From Anaerofustis stercorihominis (lineage in GTDB: Bacteria; Bacillota; Clostridia; Eubacteriales; Anaerofustaceae), in NCBI RefSeq assembly GCF_005844425.1, contig NZ_SPHL01000006.1, forward strand, positions 21,340 to 76,649: a DNA stretch of 55,310 nucleotides. Direction: 5' to 3'. Positions 1 through 8,940 of this stretch are shown piece after piece. A program made the position numbers and the translations under genes. The notes beneath the pieces are model-generated. The model was not told the DNA's origin, did no database searches, and saw only the letters and a program-made list of their open reading frames with translations. The stretch's first letter is position 1, and each line of letters starts with the position of its first letter.

Positions 1-27
1 TAAAATAGGTGCTTTATTTGATTTCAA
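1..27 (-). CDS. 5' end of a minus-strand gene cut by the window edge
   Basis: On the minus strand a strong AGGAGGG ribosome site (about positions 34-40) is followed six bases later by a TTG codon at 27-25. The frame then runs open to the window edge, reading MKSNKAPIL. The AT-rich upstream region would suit a promoter. Only nine codons are visible, so the product cannot be named. The call rests on the ribosome site and its spacing. Confidence 0.4.
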
Positions 28-251
28 TTAAATCCCTCCTAAATTTATTATAATGAATTATAGTTAGTTTATTTTTATAATATCATAAATTTTTTATAAA
101 AATACATTTTTCTACATCATATATAATAATTTTATTTTATGTTTATTAAAATTTAAAAAAAATTATTAAATTTCCAAACAAGTTTTTATATTTTTTGTCA
201 AATTTAAGGTATAAAATATTAAAATTAAAGGTAAAAAAATACATTTGATTA

Positions 252-284
252 GGCTAAAACCCTTTATTTAAAAGGGTTTTGGTT
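252..284. terminator. weak stem-loop, possible terminator
   Basis: AAAACCCTTT and AAAGGGTTTT form a ten-base-pair stem with a short loop, extended by G-U pairs. No clean T-run follows on either strand, so this may be a boundary hairpin rather than an efficient terminator. Apart from this hairpin, the minus-strand gene start at the left edge and the promoter at 353-381, I see nothing else in the first 412 bases. Confidence 0.3.
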
Positions 285-352
285 GTTTGAAAGGTTTTAG
301 ATAAATAAATATTATAAAATTATTAATTTGTAATTAAAATTATATAATTCTA

Positions 353-381
353 TTGACAAATTATATAATCAGGTATATAAT
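353..381 (+). promoter_or_regulatory. sigma-A promoter of the RHH-clpB operon with repeated operator-like elements
   Basis: TTGACA at 353-358 and TATAAT at 376-381 are separated by exactly 17 bases, a consensus housekeeping promoter. A motif close to AAATTATATAAT occurs just upstream of the -35 (about 335-349) and again in the spacer (358-369), and a shorter ATATAAT-containing copy makes the -10. Such iterated AT-rich elements suit an operator for the ribbon-helix-helix protein encoded immediately downstream. Operator function is inference. Confidence 0.7.
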
Positions 382-412
382 TTAGCCAAAATAAAGGAAA
401 GGTGCAGGTAAA

Positions 413-1075
413 ATGGGAAAAAGTGTATATAGTTTAGTATTAATGGATGAAGTCGTAGAAAAAGTTGATGAAGCGGCTTATAAAATGGGTACAAGCAGGT
501 CTAATTTAATAAATCAAATTTTGGCTGATTATGTATCATATACAACACCTCAAAAACAGGTTGAAGGAATATTTACATCCCTTGAAAATATGTTTAAGGA
601 AATGAATACTTTTCAAGTTTTAGCTAATCCATCTCCTTATTTTATGAATATAACCAGCTCTCTTAGATATAAATACAGACCAACCATAAAATACGGAGTA
701 GAGTTATATGACAATTCAAAGTATTCATTTGGAGAGCTTAAAGTTACTTTAAGAACGACAAATCAGACTTTAATAAGAGATATGAACAGATTTTTGAATT
801 TTTATTCAAAGCTTGAAGAAAAATATATTAGAGGAATACTGGAGGATAATTTATGTTACAAGATAGAAGAAAAGAAATATACAAGACAATTTGTTTTACC
901 AAAGGAACAAGGTATTGACAAAGTTGACCTTGGAGTTTTAATCGGAGAATATATAAAGGTATTTGACAGCGTGTTAAAAGTATTTTTAAATGATCTTCCA
1001 TATATTGATGACGCATGCTCCGATGCTGAAAAAGAGTATGTTACTTTAATGCAAAAGGTTCATGCAATTATATAA
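413..1075 (+). CDS. Ribbon-helix-helix (CopG/Arc-like) protein, 220 aa
   Basis: Residues 4-45 have the CopG/MetJ/Arc ribbon-helix-helix pattern: a short beta strand (YSLVLMDEVVEKVDEAA) followed by two helices containing TSRSNLINQIL. The remaining ~170 residues resemble no family I can name and have no membrane segment. The protein is much longer than a typical 45-90 aa antitoxin or repressor, so the C-terminal part probably has its own ligand- or partner-binding role. It has a strong promoter and a ribosome site (AAAGG) and lies 30 bases before clpB, almost certainly in one transcript. I infer a DNA-binding autoregulator that may control clpB; the RHH fold is likely, the target is not shown. 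Confidence 0.65.
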   Translation: MGKSVYSLVLMDEVVEKVDEAAYKMGTSRSNLINQILADYVSYTTPQKQVEGIFTSLENMFKEMNTFQVLANPSPYFMNITSSLRYKYRPTIKYGVELYDNSKYSFGELKVTLRTTNQTLIRDMNRFLNFYSKLEEKYIRGILEDNLCYKIEEKKYTRQFVLPKEQGIDKVDLGVLIGEYIKVFDSVLKVFLNDLPYIDDACSDAEKEYVTLMQKVHAII

Positions 1076-1105
1076 TGATTATTTAACATAAAGGAGGGTT
1101 TTAAA

Positions 1106-3694
1106 ATGAATGCAAATGACTATACTGAAAAATCACTTCTTGCACTTCAAAATGCACAGAATTTAGCTATAGATAACAATAACTCGGTTATGGAAGCCGA
1201 ACATTTATTATACGCATTACTTGATGACAGAGGAGGGCTTATTCCTGAACTTCTTGAAAAAATGCAGGTTAATGTATCTGGATTAAAATCGGAAGTAGAA
1301 AATAAAATAAAATCTTTTCCTAAAGTTTCATCAAGCAGCGTAGATAACTTATACGCAAGCAACAACTTAAATAGAGTTATTCGTCTTGCAGAAAATATAG
1401 CAAAGAATATGAAAGACGAATATGTTTCCGTTGAACATTTATTCCTTGCAATGTTTAATGAAGGCGGAAGCTTTATAAAAGATGAATTTAGAAAATATAA
1501 TGTTACAAAAGATAACTTCACAAAGAACTTGTCTTTGGTGAGAGGAGGGAGAACAGTGAACAATCAAAATCCTGAAAACACATATAATGTACTTGAAAAA
1601 TATGGTTCCGACTTGGTGGAACTTGCAAAACAAAATAAACTTGACCCTGTAATCGGCAGGGACGATGAAATAAGAAATGTAATAAGAATACTATCAAGAA
1701 AGACAAAGAATAACCCTGTTTTAATAGGTGAACCTGGTGTTGGTAAAACAGCAATCGCAGAAGGTCTTGCTCTTAGAATTGTAAGAGGAGATGTTCCAAA
1801 CAACCTAAAAGACAGAAGTATTTTCTCTCTTGATATGGGTGCTCTTGTTGCAGGTGCAAAATTCAGAGGTGAATTTGAAGAAAGAATCAAAGCCGTACTT
1901 GATGAAATCAAGAAAAGCGAAGGTAAAATTATTCTATTCATTGATGAACTTCATACGATAGTAGGCGCAGGTAAGACTGACGGTGCAATGGATGCCGGCA
2001 ACCTATTAAAACCACTTCTTGCAAGAGGGGAATTACACTGTATAGGTGCAACTACTTTAAATGAATATAGAGAATACATCGAAAAAGATGCTGCACTAGA
2101 AAGAAGATTTCAACCTGTTATGGTAGGAGAACCAAGTGTTGAAGATACAGTTGCAATCCTTAGAGGTCTTAAGGAAAGATATGAAATATATCACGGCGTA
2201 AAAATCACAGACCAAGCTCTTGTTTCTGCAGCAATTTTATCAAACAGATATATTACAGACAGATTCTTACCTGATAAAGCAATTGACTTAATCGATGAAG
2301 CCTGCGCTTTAATCAAGACTGAAATGGATTCAATGCCAACAGAGCTTGATGAAGTAAACAGAAAGATTATGCAATATCAAATTGAAGCAACAGCTCTTAA
2401 AAAAGAAAAAGACGAACTTGCAAAGAAACGTCTTGAAGAAATCAACAAGGAAATCGCTGAACTTTCTGATAAGTTTAATGCCATGAAAGCAAAATGGATG
2501 AAAGAAAAAGACACAATCGGAAAAGCTCAAAGATTAAGAGAAGAAATAGACAGGGTAAACAGCGAAATAGAACAAGCTCAAAGAGTAAACAATCTTAATA
2601 AAGCAGCCGAACTTAAATATGGTAAATTGCCAGAACTTCAAAAGGAATTAAAAGCCGAAGAAGAAAAATCAAAAGAAAAACATTCTACTCTTTTAAGAGA
2701 TAAAGTTACGGAAGAAGAAATTGCAAAGATTGTTTCAAAATGGACTCATATCCCCGTATCCAAACTTGTTGAAAGCGAAAAAGAAAAACTTCTTCACTTA
2801 GAAGATACACTTCACAAGAGAGTGATCGGTCAAGACGAAGCGGTAAGACTTGTAAGCGATGCGATAATCAGGTCAAGAGCAGGTATTCAAGACCCATCAA
2901 AACCAATAGGTTCATTCTTATTCCTTGGTCCAACAGGGGTAGGTAAAACAGAGCTTGCAAAAACTCTTGCTTATACCTTGTTTGACAATGAACAAAACAT
3001 TATACGTATCGATATGAGTGAATACATGGAAAAATTCAGTGTGTCTAGACTTATAGGTGCACCTCCGGGATATGTAGGATATGATGAAGGGGGACAACTT
3101 ACGGAAGCAGTAAGAAGAAGTCCTTACAGTGTAGTACTTTTCGATGAAATTGAAAAAGCTCATCCCGATGTATTTAACATCTTACTTCAAATCCTTGATG
3201 ACGGAAGAGTTACGGATTCTCAGGGAAGAACTATCGACTTTAAAAATACAATCATTATCTTAACATCTAACCTTGGAAGTGAATACTTGCTTGAAAGTAC
3301 AGAAAAATACGGCGATATTACAGAAGAAACAAAAGATAATATAGATAAACTTCTTAAATCACATTTTAGACCTGAATTTTTAAACAGACTAGATGAAATA
3401 GTTATTTATAAACCACTTAAGAAAGAAGAAATATCTAAGATTGTTGATCTTATGCTTGAAAAACTTAAAAACAGACTTGAAGATAAATTCTTGCATTTGG
3501 TTATAAGCGATAAAGCAAAGGCATTTATAATCGACAATGGTTATGACCCAATATTTGGTGCAAGACCTCTTAAGAGATTTATTCAAAGTCATGTTGAAAC
3601 ACTAATAGCTAAAGCAATTTTAGCAAATAACTTTGAAAGCGGAACAACATTAAAGGTAGATGTGGAAGATGATAAATTGGTTGTAAGATATTAA
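1106..3694 (+). CDS. clpB: ATP-dependent disaggregase ClpB (HSP100)
   Basis: ClpB is the cytosolic hexameric AAA+ disaggregase that, with DnaK, threads and reactivates aggregated proteins. The 862 residues match the usual ClpB length. Domains in order: Clp N-terminal double repeat (1-145), first AAA module with Walker A GEPGVGKT (208-215) and Walker B IDELHT, the long coiled-coil M domain (about 400-525) that separates ClpB from ClpA and ClpX, and a second AAA module with [23 protein letters not shown] and the sensor-2 motif GARPLKR. There is no N-terminal zinc finger and no ClpP-binding IGL/F loop that I can see. It follows the RHH gene and a good GGAGG site. I find no CIRCE element or complete CtsR box upstream, which is unusual for a Firmicute clpB. 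Confidence 0.96.
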   Translation: MNANDYTEKSLLALQNAQNLAIDNNNSVMEAEHLLYALLDDRGGLIPELLEKMQVNVSGLKSEVENKIKSFPKVSSSSVDNLYASNNLNRVIRLAENIAKNMKDEYVSVEHLFLAMFNEGGSFIKDEFRKYNVTKDNFTKNLSLVRGGRTVNNQNPENTYNVLEKYGSDLVELAKQNKLDPVIGRDDEIRNVIRILSRKTKNNPVLIGEPGVGKTAIAEGLALRIVRGDVPNNLKDRSIFSLDMGALVAGAKFRGEFEERIKAVLDEIKKSEGKIILFIDELHTIVGAGKTDGAMDAGNLLKPLLARGELHCIGATTLNEYREYIEKDAALERRFQPVMVGEPSVEDTVAILRGLKERYEIYHGVKITDQALVSAAILSNRYITDRFLPDKAIDLIDEACALIKTEMDSMPTELDEVNRKIMQYQIEATALKKEKDELAKKRLEEINKEIAELSDKFNAMKAKWMKEKDTIGKAQRLREEIDRVNSEIEQAQRVNNLNKAAELKYGKLPELQKELKAEEEKSKEKHSTLLRDKVTEEEIAKIVSKWTHIPVSKLVESEKEKLLHLEDTLHKRVIGQDEAVRLVSDAIIRSRAGIQDPSKPIGSFLFLGPTGVGKTELAKTLAYTLFDNEQNIIRIDMSEYMEKFSVSRLIGAPPGYVGYDEGGQLTEAVRRSPYSVVLFDEIEKAHPDVFNILLQILDDGRVTDSQGRTIDFKNTIIILTSNLGSEYLLESTEKYGDITEETKDNIDKLLKSHFRPEFLNRLDEIVIYKPLKKEEISKIVDLMLEKLKNRLEDKFLHLVISDKAKAFIIDNGYDPIFGARPLKRFIQSHVETLIAKAILANNFESGTTLKVDVEDDKLVVRY

Positions 3695-3695
3695 T

Positions 3696-3729
3696 AAAAG
3701 GACCTTAATTGGTCCTTTTATTTTTTTTG
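3696..3729 (+). terminator. Rho-independent terminator of clpB
   Basis: AAAAGGACC and GGTCCTTTT form a stem around a TTAATT loop, followed by a long T-rich tract. The hairpin begins immediately after the clpB stop codon and closes the RHH-clpB operon. Confidence 0.9.
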
Positions 3730-3797
3730 TTTATAAAGTAAAATATGATTAGAAGCATACGATAAGTTTTATTTTAAGTTATAAAGAGGTAGGGGAA

Positions 3798-4592
3798 ATG
3801 AAAATATTAAAAAAACTTATTATATTTATTATTCCTATTTTACTTATTGCCGGATATTTTACATTTAAAAATATAAATTCAGATTGGACTAAAAAGTTTA
3901 GTAATGAGTTTGATATTTTCTTTGGTAAAGGTAATTGGGAAAGCGTATCAGAAGAAACAAAGGAAAGTATAATATATGATGAATATATTATCGTTCATTC
4001 TGCTCCGTACTTGTCGGAAAATGTTCCCGGTAAATTCCAAGAATGGAATATAACCTATATGAATGCTGATAATAAAAGAGAAATGGCAATAATCTCAGAC
4101 CATACCTATAGAATAAATAACGATAAATATTCTTTTCTCAGTAAAAAACGATATTCAAAAAAACAAGCTCTTACATTAGAATTTATGAATATTTCCTTTT
4201 CTATTTGCGGGGATAAAGTTATGAAAGAGAGCATATCGCCTTATTTAAGCGAAAAAGAAATGGAGGCTTTAACCGTAGAGATATCTTATCACGGAGGAAA
4301 TCCAAAGCCCGAATTTTATGATGATTTGATAAAGCAGGCTTGGTTTAACGTAAAAGATATAAGTGCTAAAGATTATCTAAATTATGATAAACATGAGTTT
4401 TATATTTATATACGTTCTTACGATTATAAATTGGATAAATTGACTGACGAAGAAAAACGACACATTTTTGACAGCATGGAAAAAATAGAGAAAGATTTAC
4501 TTGAAAAATATGGGAAAAATGCTTCATTTGAAATATATATAGACGAAAATCACAAAGTAGAATATAAAGATGGGGTAAAAACTGTAAATTAA
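3798..4592 (+). CDS. Membrane-anchored protein of unknown function, 264 aa
   Basis: An N-terminal hydrophobic stretch (about residues 5-25, after MKILKK) should act as an uncleaved signal anchor; no lipobox cysteine follows. The remaining ~235 residues are hydrophilic and rich in Lys, Glu and Tyr, with no motif I recognise, and would lie outside the membrane. The ribosome site AGAGGTAGGGGAA supports the start. It is flanked by the clpB terminator and by a helix-turn-helix gene 86 bases downstream on the same strand, with which it may be co-transcribed. I do not recognise the family. Confidence 0.75.
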   Translation: MKILKKLIIFIIPILLIAGYFTFKNINSDWTKKFSNEFDIFFGKGNWESVSEETKESIIYDEYIIVHSAPYLSENVPGKFQEWNITYMNADNKREMAIISDHTYRINNDKYSFLSKKRYSKKQALTLEFMNISFSICGDKVMKESISPYLSEKEMEALTVEISYHGGNPKPEFYDDLIKQAWFNVKDISAKDYLNYDKHEFYIYIRSYDYKLDKLTDEEKRHIFDSMEKIEKDLLEKYGKNASFEIYIDENHKVEYKDGVKTVN

Positions 4593-4678
4593 CATGAATT
4601 CTCACCCTCTGTACTTTATAAAAAGCATAAAAAATATCATAATGAGATTAAAGTATGGGATAGAAAAGGAGAATTAAC

Positions 4679-5194
4679 ATGAATCAATCTCAGATTGGTA
4701 AATTTATAAAAAGTTTAAGAGAAGAAAAGAATTTAACTCAAGAGCAGCTTGCCGAGAAATTAAATGTCAGCAATAAATCTGTTTCAAGATGGGAAAACGG
4801 AAAAACAATGCCGGATTTATCTTTACTTGTTATGATTTGTGAAGAATTCGATATAACAATAAGTGAGCTTTTAAACGGAAGAAGAATGAGCATAGAAGAA
4901 CTAAAAGAATTAAAGGATACTGTGGAAAGGCTTATTAATTATTCTATGGAAGAACAGTCATTTAAAGCAAAAAAAGTAAACAGATTTTTAATTTTAGGAA
5001 TTTTGTTTACTATTCTTGCAATTTTAAATAATTATATTCCTTATTTAGATTTTATTTTTAGGGAAAACATAGCCCAATTTGTAAGCGGACTGTTTTATGG
5101 GCTTGGAACTTCTTTTGAACTTGTGGGTTTGTATAACAGTTCAAATAGAATATCTTTAAAAGAAAGAAAAAAAGCATTAAAAAAAGATAAGTAA
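4679..5194 (+). CDS. XRE-family helix-turn-helix regulator with C-terminal membrane segments
   Basis: Residues 7-62 form a Cro/C1-type HTH (LREEKNLTQEQLAEKLNVSN, then KSVSRWENGK with the usual recognition-helix pattern). After a short linker, residues ~103-146 contain two hydrophobic stretches that should insert in the membrane, leaving a basic tail. The membrane-tethered XRE layout is common in Clostridia and generally unassigned. It has a strong AAGGAG site and is preceded by the anchored protein gene. It converges on the membrane-protein gene at 5198-5719, with which it shares a terminator. A local regulator is likely; the target is unknown. Confidence 0.85.
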   Translation: MNQSQIGKFIKSLREEKNLTQEQLAEKLNVSNKSVSRWENGKTMPDLSLLVMICEEFDITISELLNGRRMSIEELKELKDTVERLINYSMEEQSFKAKKVNRFLILGILFTILAILNNYIPYLDFIFRENIAQFVSGLFYGLGTSFELVGLYNSSNRISLKERKKALKKDK

Positions 5195-5210
5195 AACTTA
5201 TCTTTTTTTG
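5181..5210. terminator. Bidirectional terminator between convergent genes
   Basis: AAAAAGATAAGT and ACTTATCTTTTT form a twelve-base-pair stem that overlaps the stop codons of both convergent genes, with A-run and T-run flanks. It can terminate transcription from either side. Confidence 0.85.
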
Positions 5211-5719
5211 TATTCTTTTCTTGCTTTGTTAAAGATTATTATAGAGCTTATTACGTCTAAAATAAAAATTAAATGCATTATGATATGTATTGTCGCTTCT
5301 TTGTTTGATAAAATATTTTCTTTTTTCATTTTTAGAACAGCTTTTATTCCGTATGAAGAGGATACCATAATGAGTATATAATTCATACATGCGAGAATAA
5401 GACAAATAATCGGAGAGGCCAAAAGCAAAGCCGGAACGACCATTGCCATTATAAATATCATTCCCACAATAAACATAGTGACAAAAAAAGGAATATGTAT
5501 AAGTTTTATTGTCATATTCCAAAATGCAAGAGTGTAAAAGTCGTTTTCCTCCTTAAGCATATAAGCATTTATTATGTTTGCCGCATATACGATAACCGTG
5601 AATATGAGATATTGAAAAAGAATGAAAAGTCTGGTGTCTTCATCCGGTAAAGCAAACATTAAAAGAAGCATATAAGGCCAACAAATTAACAATAACGGTA
5701 AAATAATTCTTTTTTTCAT
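5198..5719 (-). CDS. Polytopic membrane protein of unknown function, 173 aa
   Basis: The protein has about four hydrophobic segments (near residues 5-25, 32-52, 75-105 and 110-125) plus a further one near 147-165, and no soluble domain or catalytic motif. It starts at ATG 5719 behind AGAGGG, slightly far upstream (ten bases). It converges on the XRE-membrane regulator. I do not recognise the family; a role in a membrane complex or transport is possible but not shown. Confidence 0.7.
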   Translation of the reverse strand: MKKRIILPLLLICWPYMLLLMFALPDEDTRLFILFQYLIFTVIVYAANIINAYMLKEENDFYTLAFWNMTIKLIHIPFFVTMFIVGMIFIMAMVVPALLLASPIICLILACMNYILIMVSSSYGIKAVLKMKKENILSNKEATIHIIMHLIFILDVISSIIIFNKARKEYKKR

Positions 5720-5782
5720 TTTATTAATTCCCTCTAGTTTCTTTTATATATTATAAAGGATTTTTATTCAAGAGTATATAAA

Positions 5783-5813
5783 AAACACAAAGATAAATTT
5801 TATCTTTGTGTTT
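5783..5813 (-). terminator. Terminator of the hsd operon
   Basis: Read on the minus strand, AAACACAAAGATAAA pairs with TTTATCTTTGTGTTT and is followed by a T-run. The hairpin overlaps the hsdR stop codon and ends the restriction-modification transcript. Confidence 0.85.
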
Positions 5814-8800
5814 AACCTATACCAAAGAATTTATCAAAAAATTCTTTTAGATTTTCAATAACCTTTTGTTTTTTCTCTTTTCGTTTGTTTCCCTCTTTAG
5901 AAAATCTTGATACAGGAGGCATTATTTTGTCAATGTCCGTTCCTGTTGTTTTTATATATCCGTCTCTAAACGCATTTTGAATAAACTTTTTAGTGTCTTC
6001 TTCTTTTAAGTTTTCTTCTTTAATTATTTTATCAAGTTCTTTTTCTTTTTCTTTCTTTATAAAATTTCTCCACTCTTCGTCTATATTGTCTGTTTCATTG
6101 ACTCTTTCAATAAAGTTTTCAATTAGAACTTTTTTACTTCTTAATTCATAACTTGCATCAACTGCGTTTTGTATATTGATTAGTACTTCTTTGTCTTTGC
6201 AGTGACTTTCATGATATTTTTTCACAAGCATTAATATATAATCAATATTTATATCTACTTGCTTTATAAGTTCTATTTCAAATATAACATCATTGGTTAT
6301 ATCTTCTTTTTCCATATCTTTTTTATTTATCCATTCATCTCTAATATCTTGATATCTTCCGGTGTAGTTTTGTATGTCTCTTATGGATATTATGTCATTT
6401 TCTTCAAATTCATCAAAGGAGTTTAAAAGATTTCTCATTCTAAGTATAGAGCCAAAAAGCATTATAAATTCTTTTTGTCTTTCTTCCCCTGTTATTCTTT
6501 CTTCACTTAACGGGAATTTCTCTTTTAATTTATTTATTAGGTCGATATAACCGGGTTTGTTTTCTCCCTTTTCGTTTGTATAGCCATAAAAATAGTCTTT
6601 GAATTTTCTTATTAATACAATTCCTCCTGCGTCTTTATCGCCAAATAATGCAAGAGCATCATCTACTTCTTTTTGAAGATTTCTAAAACAAACTATATTC
6701 CCAAATGTTTTAATTGAATTTAAAATTCTGTTGGTTCTGCTGAATGCTTGAATCAAGCCATGCATTTTTAAATTTTTATCTACCCATAATGTATTAAGAG
6801 TAGTTGCGTCAAACCCTGTTAAAAACATATTTACTACAATAAGCAAATCAATTTCCTTATTTTTCATTCTAAGGGATACATCTTTATAATAATTTTGGAA
6901 TTTATCGCTTGTTGTATCATAGGAAGTGTTAAACATTTTGTTATAGTCTCTTATTGCATCTTCCAAAAATTCTCTGCTGTTTGTATCTAAAGCGGAAGTA
7001 TCTTCGCTGTTTTCTTCTCCTAAAATTCCATCTGCTTCTTCTTCATTTTGGCTATAACTGTAAATAAGAGCGATTTTTAATTGCTTATTTCTATTTTCAT
7101 TCATTTGTTTTTTAAACTCGCTGTAATAAGCCTTTGCCATTTCAACGCTTGCTACTGCAAAAATGGAATTAAAACCGCTTAATCTTTGTTTTTGTTTTAT
7201 TTCTTCAATCTTCTTATCTTTATTTGTGGCAACTTGTTCAATATTTTTTAGGGAATTAAAAACATAGGTTTTGTTTCCCCTATATGTCTTTTGGTCAAAG
7301 TGGTCTAAGATATATTTTGTAATAAGTGAGATTCTTTCTTTTGCCATATATACATTTTCTCTGTCTATGTCGTATACCTGCTTATCTTTGATATTATCTT
7401 CATAGTCCATTGTCTTGTTGTATTCTACTCTAAAAGGCAGAACATTTCTGTCGTTTATGGCATCTACTATTGTGTATGTATGAAGTAAATCCCCGAATGT
7501 TTGAGCTGTCGTTAAATTGCTGCCACTATTTATTCCTTTCGCATTTACGGCAAAAATAGGAGTTCCCGTAAAACCGAATAAATAATATTTCTTAAAGTTT
7601 TTTACTATTGCTTTGTGCATTTCGCCGAATTGACTTCTATGGCACTCATCAAAAATTAATACAATTTGTTTATCATATATATCATGTTTCTCGTTTTTCT
7701 TTACGAAAGTTGAAAGCTTTTGTATTGTCGTTATTATAATTCTTGCATTATCGTCTTCAAGCTGTTTTGTCAATACGGCAGTTGAAGTGTTGCTGTTTGC
7801 ACATCCTTTTTCAAACCTGTCGTATTCTTTCATTGTCTGATAATCCAAATCTTTACGGTCTACGACAAATATAACTTTATCTATAAAATCTAAATTAGAG
7901 GCTATTCTCGCAGTTTTAAAGGAAGTAAGGGTTTTTCCGCTTCCTGTTGTATGCCAAATATATCCACCTGATGCAATACTTCCGTATTTTTTATAGTTGT
8001 TTGCAATTTGTATTCTGTTTATTATTCTTTCCGTTGCCGTGATTTGATAAGGTCTCATTACCATAAGCATATTTTCTGATGTAAATATGCAGTATTTTGC
8101 AATTATGTTAAGAATTGTATGTTTTGCAAAGAATGTTTTTGCAAAGTCTATTAAATCGGGAATTATTTTATTGTTTGCATCTGCCCAAAAGCTGGTAAAT
8201 TCAAAACTATTGCTGGTTTTATTTTTGTTTGAATTTTTTGTTGTGGCTTCTTTTATGGCATTATATCTGGTGGAGTTGGAATAATATTTTGTATTTACTC
8301 CGTTTGAAATAACAAATATTTGAACATATTCAAAAAGACCGTCTCCCGCAAAGAAAGAATCTCTTTGATAGCGGTTAATTTGATTAAAGGCTTCTTTTAT
8401 GTTTATTCCCCTTCTTTTTAGTTCAATATGAATAAGAGGAAGTCCGTTTACGAGAATTGTAACATCGTATCTGTTATCGTAGTTTGCCCCTTCTTCTTTT
8501 GTCACTTCGTATTGATTTAAAACCTGCAAATGATTGTTATGAATATTGTTTTTATCTAAAAGAGAGATGTTTTTTGATGTGTTGTCGTCTCTTTTTAATA
8601 CTTGGATATAGTCTTCTTGTATCTTCCTTGTCTTTTCAACTATATGTTCATTTTTATTTGCTATGGAATCTTTATAAAATCTTTCCCATTCCATATTGCT
8701 GAATTCATAGTTGTTTAATTTTTCAAGCTGTTTTCTTAAATTAAGTTTAAGTTCATCTTGTGTATGTATATCTACATATTCATAACCTTGAGATATTAGC

Positions 8801-8925
8801 AGATTTATAAATTCTTTTTCAAGTTCTGCTTCGCTTTGATATGCTTTTGCAGTTTGTATTCCCGGTTTATATTCTGTTATTACGGTGTTTTCGGTTGTTG
8901 ATGCAACTATGTTAAAGTAGCTCAT
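5812..8925 (-). CDS. hsdR: Type I restriction enzyme R subunit
   Basis: HsdR is the ATP-driven translocase and nuclease subunit that joins the M2S core to cut unmethylated DNA. The 1037 residues match full-length members. The N-terminal endonuclease domain has the PD-(D/E)xK arrangement (RYDVTILVNG followed by LIHIELKRRG, near residues 155-175). The SF2 helicase core has Walker A WHTTGSGKT (about 320), Walker B IFDECHRSQFGE (about 425) and motif VI-like QAFSRTNRI (about 730). The C-terminal helical part would bind the methylase core. It is the last gene of the operon, 15 bases after hsdS, with a GAGGTG ribosome site. No frameshift is visible, so the nuclease looks intact. Confidence 0.95.
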   Translation of the reverse strand: MSYFNIVASTTENTVITEYKPGIQTAKAYQSEAELEKEFINLLISQGYEYVDIHTQDELKLNLRKQLEKLNNYEFSNMEWERFYKDSIANKNEHIVEKTRKIQEDYIQVLKRDDNTSKNISLLDKNNIHNNHLQVLNQYEVTKEEGANYDNRYDVTILVNGLPLIHIELKRRGINIKEAFNQINRYQRDSFFAGDGLFEYVQIFVISNGVNTKYYSNSTRYNAIKEATTKNSNKNKTSNSFEFTSFWADANNKIIPDLIDFAKTFFAKHTILNIIAKYCIFTSENMLMVMRPYQITATERIINRIQIANNYKKYGSIASGGYIWHTTGSGKTLTSFKTARIASNLDFIDKVIFVVDRKDLDYQTMKEYDRFEKGCANSNTSTAVLTKQLEDDNARIIITTIQKLSTFVKKNEKHDIYDKQIVLIFDECHRSQFGEMHKAIVKNFKKYYLFGFTGTPIFAVNAKGINSGSNLTTAQTFGDLLHTYTIVDAINDRNVLPFRVEYNKTMDYEDNIKDKQVYDIDRENVYMAKERISLITKYILDHFDQKTYRGNKTYVFNSLKNIEQVATNKDKKIEEIKQKQRLSGFNSIFAVASVEMAKAYYSEFKKQMNENRNKQLKIALIYSYSQNEEEADGILGEENSEDTSALDTNSREFLEDAIRDYNKMFNTSYDTTSDKFQNYYKDVSLRMKNKEIDLLIVVNMFLTGFDATTLNTLWVDKNLKMHGLIQAFSRTNRILNSIKTFGNIVCFRNLQKEVDDALALFGDKDAGGIVLIRKFKDYFYGYTNEKGENKPGYIDLINKLKEKFPLSEERITGEERQKEFIMLFGSILRMRNLLNSFDEFEENDIISIRDIQNYTGRYQDIRDEWINKKDMEKEDITNDVIFEIELIKQVDINIDYILMLVKKYHESHCKDKEVLINIQNAVDASYELRSKKVLIENFIERVNETDNIDEEWRNFIKKEKEKELDKIIKEENLKEEDTKKFIQNAFRDGYIKTTGTDIDKIMPPVSRFSKEGNKRKEKKQKVIENLKEFFDKFFGIG

Positions 8926-8940
8926 GTTTTCACCTCTTTT

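Noticed and set aside
196-202. A single TGTCAAA that might be a CtsR heptad upstream of clpB
   Set aside because: CtsR boxes need a tandem pair; only one half is seen and it lies about 150 bases before the promoter.
1147-1563. Minus-strand 138-aa frame inside clpB
   Set aside because: Antisense shadow of a conserved gene, without ribosome site or recognised domain.
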